A stretch of DNA of 8,933 bases from Spirochaetales bacterium (GTDB taxonomy: Bacteria > Spirochaetota > Spirochaetia > JABEVK01). The position numbers were made by a program, and so were the translations under genes. A model generated the notes under the pieces. The model searched no databases and was not told the origin of the DNA. It was given only the letters and a program-made list of their open reading frames with translations. The stretch covers positions 1-8,933 of the forward strand of contig JABEVL010000125.1 of NCBI GenBank assembly GCA_013043995.1. Direction: 5' to 3'. Shown piece after piece: positions 1-4,035 of this stretch (position 1 is its first letter; each line of letters starts with the position of its first letter).

Positions 1-371
1 CCCTTCCCAAAGACCAGTCGGCGGTGGGGATTTTGTCACGGGTCGAGGCACTTTCTGTATCGCCCGACCCTTCTTCGGACGTCGTCGTCAACCGGGCGAC
101 GGGCATCGTCGTCGCAGGGCGCGGCGTGAGAATCGCCAAGGTGGCCGTTTCGGTCAAAGGCGCTAAAGTCACCATCGGCAAAAGCCAACCTTCGGATTGG
201 GGAAGTTCCAATTCCAGCGAACAATTTCTTGTCCCCGACGCCGCAACGGTCGAAGACCTCGTCACCCTTTTACAGCAAATCGGCCTGACAACGGACCAGC
301 TGATCGACGTCCTGCAGGCCATCAACGATGCCGGAGCCCTTTACGGTCACCTGATCGTTTTGAACAACTGA
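1..371 (+). CDS. flgI: Flagellar basal-body P-ring protein FlgI, C-terminal part
   Basis: The reading frame is open from base 3 and has no start in the window, so this is the last 122 residues of a protein that is normally about 340-370 residues long. FlgI is exported to the periplasm and polymerises into the P ring around the flagellar rod. The visible part matches the family's C-terminal plan: a Val-Val-Val-Asn-Arg-Ala-Thr-Gly-Ile-Val-Val-Ala-Gly segment (family: Val-Val-Ile-Asn-x-x-Thr-Gly-Thr-Val-Val), a Val-Ala-Val-Ser strand, a Ser-Gln-Pro segment, and the closing helices with Leu-Ile-x-Val-Leu-Gln-Ala-Ile-x-x-Ala-Gly-Ala-Leu. The linker between Ser-Gln-Pro and the final helices is short compared with enterobacterial FlgI. 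The gene ends in TGA at 369-371, only 11 bases from the end of the convergent Nudix gene. Its neighbours upstream (probably flgH, flgA or flgJ) lie outside the window. Confidence 0.9.
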   Translation, partial: LPKDQSAVGILSRVEALSVSPDPSSDVVVNRATGIVVAGRGVRIAKVAVSVKGAKVTIGKSQPSDWGSSNSSEQFLVPDAATVEDLVTLLQQIGLTTDQLIDVLQAINDAGALYGHLIVLNN

Positions 372-381
372 CGGGACCCTT

Positions 382-416
382 TTCAAAGCACGGCTGGACC
401 TTTGAAGCCATTTTTT
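382..416 (+). terminator. Possible intrinsic terminator for flgI, inside the 3' end of the Nudix gene
   Basis: TTCAAAG (382-388) and CTTTGAA (400-406) form a perfect 7-bp stem with an 11-base loop. It can be extended by one T-G wobble pair at 381/407. Six Ts follow at 411-416. The stem has only two G-C pairs and three bases separate it from the T run, so it would be a weak terminator. It points the right way for flgI only: reading the other strand, no T run follows the hairpin. It lies almost entirely in the last codons of the opposing Nudix gene. Confidence 0.35.
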
Positions 417-790
417 AAGAATTCGGCAACATTCCTGTCCGACATCGAAAGGTCAAGCTCAAGGACGGCTGGAAGTTCAAGCCAGCGTAATTCCTGGTGC
501 TCGCTCAGCCGTGAAGGTTGTCCCGCAAGTTCCACGGCCCAGGCCTCCAGCAGGTAAGTATGAGGACCGTTTTGAAATTGGGTTTCGCAAAGCTTTTTAC
601 CGACTTGAACAGGAACGCCGAGTTCTTCAAGAAACTCGCGGTGGAGTGCCCGTTGGGGCGTCTCACCCTCTTCGAGTTTACCGCCAGGGAATTCCCACTT
701 TCCGCCCTGGCTGCCGCCCTCATTTCTTTGAGCGACTAAAAAAAGCCCTTTTTGGACCGCAATACCGCAGACAGAACGCCGTTGTTTCAT
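383..790 (-). CDS. MutT-like Nudix hydrolase, (deoxy)nucleoside triphosphate pyrophosphohydrolase
   Basis: This 135-residue cytoplasmic enzyme has a complete Nudix box at residues 37-59. Gly37, Glu43, Arg51, Glu52, Glu55, Glu56, Gly58 and Val59 fit G-x5-E-x7-REUxEExGU, including the metal-binding glutamates. The box is preceded by Lys-Trp-Glu-Phe-Pro-Gly-Gly-Lys, typical of the MutT branch, and a Glu-His-Gln-Glu-Leu-Arg-Trp segment near residue 97 is also usual there. Length is close to E. coli MutT (129). The family hydrolyses oxidised or non-canonical NTPs (8-oxo-dGTP in MutT) to the monophosphate; the exact substrate cannot be read from sequence. The frame stays open upstream to 859, but the ATG at 788-790 is chosen because it overlaps the TGA of the preceding gene as ATGA and starts where family members start. 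The Shine-Dalgarno match is weak (AGG at 803-801), consistent with translational coupling. It is the last gene of the operon. Confidence 0.9.
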   Translation of the reverse strand: MKQRRSVCGIAVQKGLFLVAQRNEGGSQGGKWEFPGGKLEEGETPQRALHREFLEELGVPVQVGKKLCETQFQNGPHTYLLEAWAVELAGQPSRLSEHQELRWLELPAVLELDLSMSDRNVAEFLKNGFKGPAVL

Positions 791-1200
791 AGGAAAATGA
801 CCTGGGGAGCCAAAAAATGCAAGATACCGAAACCTGTTGCCAAAAGTCCGACGATCCAACGGTTGTTCAAAAGGATGTCGTCGAGGCGCTTCGTGTTTCC
901 GGTTTTTTCGGGCATCTCCTTCTGGTAGAACTCAAGGATGAGGCTCGTTCCTGCCAGAAGTGCCGTCAACGAGGGAATGAGGTCTCCCAAAAATATCTGG
1001 TCCCCAGGAAGAACAAAAAGGAGACCCAAAAAACCCGTGACGAACGTCAAAAGCCCCAAACCTCCCAGAAACCACTTCTTTTCAAGGACCGAAAAAAAAG
1101 CCTCGAGGTCGGAGCTCAGGGGGTGCTTCAGGCCGGATCGGGCCAAAAGTACCCCTGACAGGATGTTAGTCGCCACCAGCAAAAAGTAGACTTGAACCAT
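787..1200 (-). CDS. Four-helix integral membrane protein, function unknown
   Basis: I do not recognise this 137-residue protein. It has four hydrophobic segments at about residues 3-21, 43-64, 71-91 and 114-135. The loops at 22-42 and 92-113 carry most of the lysines and arginines, which suggests both loops are cytoplasmic and both termini outside. There is no signal peptidase site, no cysteine and no obvious catalytic motif; a Leu-Pro-Gly-Asp turn joins helices 2 and 3. The ATG at 1198-1200 is chosen over an upstream extension to 1314, which would lie inside nnrD, because AAGGGG (1212-1207) sits 6 nt ahead of it. That Shine-Dalgarno overlaps the nnrD stop codon, which points to coupled translation. 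The gene ends in an ATGA overlap with the Nudix gene. Position suggests a role tied to its operon partners, but nothing in the sequence says which. Confidence 0.8.
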   Translation of the reverse strand: MVQVYFLLVATNILSGVLLARSGLKHPLSSDLEAFFSVLEKKWFLGGLGLLTFVTGFLGLLFVLPGDQIFLGDLIPSLTALLAGTSLILEFYQKEMPEKTGNTKRLDDILLNNRWIVGLLATGFGILHFLAPQVIFL

Positions 1201-1210
1201 AGACTTCCCC

Positions 1211-2728
1211 TTAATTTTTGAGAATCGCCGCCCTGGCGGCTTCGATACTGGCCTGTTGTGCCAATTCTTCGGCGGTGAACCAACCCCGCTCCCGGGACAG
1301 CCGTTTGCCGACACTCCCTTGAAGGATGACGCCTGCCTGAGCTGCTTGCAAGGACGTTCGTCCCCGGGCTAAAAAAGCTCCGACAAAACCTGCAAGGCAA
1401 TCTCCCGAGCCTGCCGTCCCAAGCCCTGGTTCGCCTCCATCCCAAACACCGCTGAAACCTGTAGGAGAAACGACCCAGGTCACGCTTCCCTTGGCCAGAA
1501 TGACAGCACCCGTCGTTTTCGCCAGCCACCTCAGACGTTCCAGAAAAGAACCTTCGGGCGGCTGCGCCGTCCTGGCCGCCAGGGACTGAAAAAGATCTCT
1601 CAACTCACCCGGGTGGGGAGTAAGGATCCAGTTGGCACGTTCATAAGGCGCCCCGGCACGGATATTCTGGCAAAGGATGCGCAAACCATCAGCGTCGAGG
1701 ACCAACGGGAGGGGTAAGGCGAAGATCTTTTGAAGGAGCTGTCCGCGATTTTCGGCGCGCCCCCAGCCCGGCCCGACGAGGACGGCGTCGAGTTTTCTAA
1801 AGTTTACTTCCTTGCCGGTTTCCTGCGTGATCACCGCGGGCAAGAGGCCCGAGAGACGTTCACGGATACCGCTGTCAAAAACCCCCCGAAGAAGCCCGAC
1901 CCCTGCAGACTGAGCAGAACGGCAGGCCAAAACGGCCGCTCCGGTCATCTCCGAACAACCTGCGAAGACCCCCAGGCTTCCCCGGAGTCCTTTCCAGGCG
2001 TCAGGAGGAACCACTCCGCCCTGGTCCGCCAGGTCGTCCATTTCAAGGAGTTCGGCAGTATTTTCAGCTTTTACAAGCGGGGCTGGAAATCGGAAGGGGA
2101 TGGTGAAGATTTCACCCGCGTCAGAGCGGTTTTGGGGGAAATAACAGCACTGTTTGGCGTTTGCCACCGCAAGAGTCCAGCGGCAAGGCCACGAAGGACG
2201 CTCGGGGTCTTCGCCGTCTCCCAAGCCCGAAGGAAGGTCGATCGCGGCGATTTGGGCTCCTGACTTTTCGCGCCACCGCGAAAGCTGACTCAGCAAATCG
2301 CGCGCTTCGGGACGCAGGGGAGGGATCATTCCAGCGCCCCAAATTCCATCGATCCAGAGCTGGGCCTGCTCTAGATAACTTTCTGCGGCCAGGGAGGGCC
2401 AAACCGCCGAAGGAAGACCGAGTTTTTTGATCAGCCGGGCCTGAACTTGGGCTTCTGCGGTCCTGGGCTCCCCCAAAAAAACAACCGACACCTGGAAACT
2501 TTTTGACAGAAAAGCCTGCCGGGCAAGGACGAGGGCGTCACCACCATTGTTCCCCGCGCCGACAAGACAAACGGCACGGTTTGACGGCAAAGGCTGCCAG
2601 AGTTTTAAAAGTGTCTGAAATAGAAGAAGCCCCGCCTGTTCCATAAGGGCCACTCCCGGAAGTTCATACGTTTTGATTGAGTCCGTATCCTGGGCTTGAG
2701 CTTCAAAGTTAGAAACTAACCGGCGCAT
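1211..2728 (-). CDS. nnrD/nnrE fusion: Bifunctional NAD(P)H-hydrate epimerase / ADP-dependent NAD(P)H-hydrate dehydratase
   Basis: This 505-residue fused enzyme repairs hydrated NADH and NADPH. The N-terminal epimerase (NnrE/YjeF_N, about residues 1-215) interconverts the R and S epimers. The C-terminal ribokinase-like dehydratase (NnrD, about 240-505) converts S-NAD(P)HX back to NAD(P)H using ADP or ATP. NnrE motifs: Met-Glu-Gln-Ala-Gly at 29-33, Val-Gly-Ala-Gly-Asn-Asn-Gly-Gly-Asp at 56-64, Ile-Asp-Gly-Ile-Trp-Gly-Ala-Gly at 126-133 and Ile-Asp-Leu-Pro-Ser-Gly at 163-168. NnrD motifs: Val-Gly-Pro-Gly-Trp-Gly at 318-323, Asp-Ala-Asp-Gly at 345-348, Thr-Pro-His-Pro-Gly-Glu at 370-375 and Gly-Thr-Ala-Gly-Ser-Gly-Asp at 437-443, with Asp443 the likely catalytic residue. 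Length is normal for the fusion. The ATG at 2726-2728 lies 20 nt inside the lipoprotein gene; no good Shine-Dalgarno is visible, but the family start falls here because Met29 belongs to a conserved motif. Confidence 0.95.
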   Translation of the reverse strand: MRRLVSNFEAQAQDTDSIKTYELPGVALMEQAGLLLFQTLLKLWQPLPSNRAVCLVGAGNNGGDALVLARQAFLSKSFQVSVVFLGEPRTAEAQVQARLIKKLGLPSAVWPSLAAESYLEQAQLWIDGIWGAGMIPPLRPEARDLLSQLSRWREKSGAQIAAIDLPSGLGDGEDPERPSWPCRWTLAVANAKQCCYFPQNRSDAGEIFTIPFRFPAPLVKAENTAELLEMDDLADQGGVVPPDAWKGLRGSLGVFAGCSEMTGAAVLACRSAQSAGVGLLRGVFDSGIRERLSGLLPAVITQETGKEVNFRKLDAVLVGPGWGRAENRGQLLQKIFALPLPLVLDADGLRILCQNIRAGAPYERANWILTPHPGELRDLFQSLAARTAQPPEGSFLERLRWLAKTTGAVILAKGSVTWVVSPTGFSGVWDGGEPGLGTAGSGDCLAGFVGAFLARGRTSLQAAQAGVILQGSVGKRLSRERGWFTAEELAQQASIEAARAAILKN

Positions 2729-3947
2729 AGGAACTCAAAAATTTATCGCTACGCCACCAGGACAGGGTCACCTGATGGCCATCGCAAGTCATGGCGGCCA
2801 GGACGCCCTGGGGCGTCACCTGGAAGTCTGACAACCAGATATTTTCTTTCGCACTGTAGGCAATCGTACGTTCCAGGATCAATTTACCCGACTGATCAAA
2901 AACCAAAAGCCGCTGACCTCCGTTTTCAGGTGAGGACAAGAAGAACAAAAGGCCCGCGTTGGTGATCCCCAAAAAATTCAGGGGTCTATCCCCAGTGATG
3001 CTTTCTTTCGAGGCCTTTGCCCGATCTCTGGGAACGATGGGCAAGGCAAAACCGTCTGAGAATTTTGAGACCATGGGATCGTAGGCGATCACGCGGCTTT
3101 GCACCAGCACGATGCCCGAATCGGTTTTTGTCGTGGGGTCCTGAACCTTCCGGAAGTAGTCAACGTCCAGCCACAAGAGCCGGCGCGAACGGTCCGGCCA
3201 GACCGTTTGAATGTCGGAATAAACGCCGTTCGACTCAGAAACCAGCTTTGGAAGACTCCCAAAGGGCAAAAACGCACGGACCAGAAGGCGGCCCTCGGGG
3301 CTAAACCACCAAGTTTCCCAACCAGTGCCCACACGGCAGACCACGGCGACCTCATCCGAGCGCAAAACGACCACCTTGTCGATGCTGGGAAACGGTGTGC
3401 CGCCGACGCCCTCCTGACCCAGGTAGTCCTCAAACTGACCATTTTTACCGAAACGCAAGAGCACGCTTTCAAGACGCACCTTCAGGTTCGGGTCAAAACT
3501 GATCCGTCCTTCCGGGACCCTGTCTTCGACGTAAAGCCGGTCGTGAGAATCCGCCGCCAGGACCCCAACGTGACGAAAGGGGTAAGGAAAGGCCCGGCGG
3601 TCCCGAACCTGATCGCTGGAAGAGTGCCCATTGAGCAATTCGGGTTGAGGGTTGTCGGCTGGATTATAAAATAAGGTGACAAGGTCGCCGTAACCCGTGA
3701 ATTCCATCACCTTTCGGGCATTTCCATTAGAAATCAAGAAAAGCCCGTTGTAGTAGAGAAAGTGATTTTCTTCGGGTGTCGGCAACCCCTTGCGGAGAAA
3801 AAGGTCCATCTGGTCTTCGAGTGTGCCCAACTGAAGGTGAAAGAGGGTCTCTCGGGGCATGAGCTGGGGGACGCTAGGACTGCATGAAACCAAAAAACCA
3901 AGAAAAAAAAGGACTCCCGCAGTCTGGAAGACGGATCTTAGGGGCAT
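2709..3947 (-). CDS. Predicted lipoprotein with weak beta-propeller (NHL-like) character, function unknown
   Basis: The 412-residue product starts with a lipoprotein signal: Arg4, a hydrophobic core at about 9-20, and the lipobox Leu19-Val-Ser-Cys22. The mature protein would begin at lipidated Cys22 and sit in the periplasm on the inner or outer membrane. The rest has alternating short strands and turns. The stretch at about 161-195 (Leu-Leu-Arg-Phe-Gly-Lys-Asn-Gly, then Tyr-Leu-Gly-Gln-Glu-Gly) resembles an NHL repeat, and similar Val-Phe-Asp-x-x-Gly-Lys units recur near 348-356. A propeller fold is therefore inferred, not shown. I do not recognise the family; it may be spirochaete-specific. 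The frame stays open to 4121, but that extension would run into secA on the other strand. The ATG at 3945-3947 has GGA 5 nt ahead of it and puts the signal peptide at the N-terminus. It is the first gene of the minus-strand operon. Confidence 0.8.
   Translation of the reverse strand: MPLRSVFQTAGVLFFLGFLVSCSPSVPQLMPRETLFHLQLGTLEDQMDLFLRKGLPTPEENHFLYYNGLFLISNGNARKVMEFTGYGDLVTLFYNPADNPQPELLNGHSSSDQVRDRRAFPYPFRHVGVLAADSHDRLYVEDRVPEGRISFDPNLKVRLESVLLRFGKNGQFEDYLGQEGVGGTPFPSIDKVVVLRSDEVAVVCRVGTGWETWWFSPEGRLLVRAFLPFGSLPKLVSESNGVYSDIQTVWPDRSRRLLWLDVDYFRKVQDPTTKTDSGIVLVQSRVIAYDPMVSKFSDGFALPIVPRDRAKASKESITGDRPLNFLGITNAGLLFFLSSPENGGQRLLVFDQSGKLILERTIAYSAKENIWLSDFQVTPQGVLAAMTCDGHQVTLSWWRSDKFLSSYAPVSF
3903..3910. 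repeat. A8/T8 homopolymer in the signal-peptide codons of the lipoprotein gene
   Basis: Eight As on the plus strand read as eight Ts in the lipoprotein message, in the Leu-Phe-Phe codons at residues 13-15. A second run of six (3892-3897) lies just beyond, in the Phe18 codon region. Such runs can cause replication or transcription slippage, but hydrophobic signal peptides rich in Phe produce T runs by themselves, so no regulatory role is claimed. Confidence 0.7.
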
Positions 3948-3953
3948 TTTTCC

Positions 3954-3982
3954 AAGATACACGAGTGCCGAAAAGGCGTCAA
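3954..3982 (-). promoter_or_regulatory. Sigma70-like promoter for the lipoprotein-nnrD-Nudix operon
   Basis: On the minus strand the -35 box TTGACG (3982-3977, 5 of 6 to consensus) is followed by exactly 17 bases and the -10 box TATCTT (3959-3954, 4 of 6). The expected transcription start, about 7 bases further on, falls at or next to the A of the ATG at 3947. The transcript would be leaderless or nearly so, which conflicts with the apparent GGA Shine-Dalgarno at 3953-3951. The promoter call is a match by eye, with no experimental support. Confidence 0.5.
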
Positions 3983-3995
3983 TCAAGCCCTGCGG

Positions 3996-4024
3996 TTGAC
4001 CGCCCTCCCCATCTTTCGTAAGAT
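3996..4024 (+). promoter_or_regulatory. Sigma70-like promoter for secA
   Basis: The -35 box TTGACC (3996-4001, 5 of 6) is followed by 17 bases and the -10 box TAAGAT (4019-4024, 4 of 6). The expected start is near 4031, at the first of two possible secA ATGs (4030 and 4036). As on the divergent side, this geometry leaves almost no 5' untranslated region and would cut off the GAGG at 4025-4028. The two -35 boxes stand back to back, 13 bases apart, and together form an imperfect dyad (GTCAATC and GGTTGAC). Confidence 0.5.
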
Positions 4025-4029
4025 GAGGA
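4006..4029 (+). promoter_or_regulatory. Inverted repeat covering the secA -10 box and Shine-Dalgarno sequence
   Basis: CATCTT (4010-4015) and AAGATG (4020-4025) form a perfect 6-bp inverted repeat around the 4-base loop TCGT. After one mismatch (4009/4026) three more pairs follow (4008/4027, 4007/4028, 4006/4029), giving 9 of 10 pairs. If transcribed, the hairpin would hide the GAGG at 4025-4028 that serves the secA start at 4036. If the promoter at 3996-4024 is the one used, the hairpin is not transcribed, and the dyad could instead be a DNA operator across the -10 box. Confidence 0.5.
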
Positions 4030-4035
4030 ATGGCC

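Noticed and set aside
372..382. Bidirectional terminator between flgI and the Nudix gene
   Set aside because: On the minus strand no T run follows any stem here. Only the plus-strand hairpin at 382-416 is plausible.
1092..1099. A8/T8 run in the four-helix gene as a phase-variation site
   Set aside because: It simply encodes Phe-Phe in the middle of the gene. Without evidence of length variation it is not worth a call.
1201..1314. 38-codon N-terminal extension of the four-helix protein
   Set aside because: It lies inside nnrD in another frame, and a good Shine-Dalgarno supports the start at 1200.
1730..2263. 177-codon open frame on the plus strand opposite nnrD
   Set aside because: The opposing frame carries all the NnrE and NnrD motifs. 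This one is low-complexity Pro/Arg-rich antisense.
3099..3674. 191-codon open frame on the plus strand opposite the lipoprotein gene
   Set aside because: No ribosome-binding site or domain is seen. The minus-strand frame has a lipobox, a start site and operon context.
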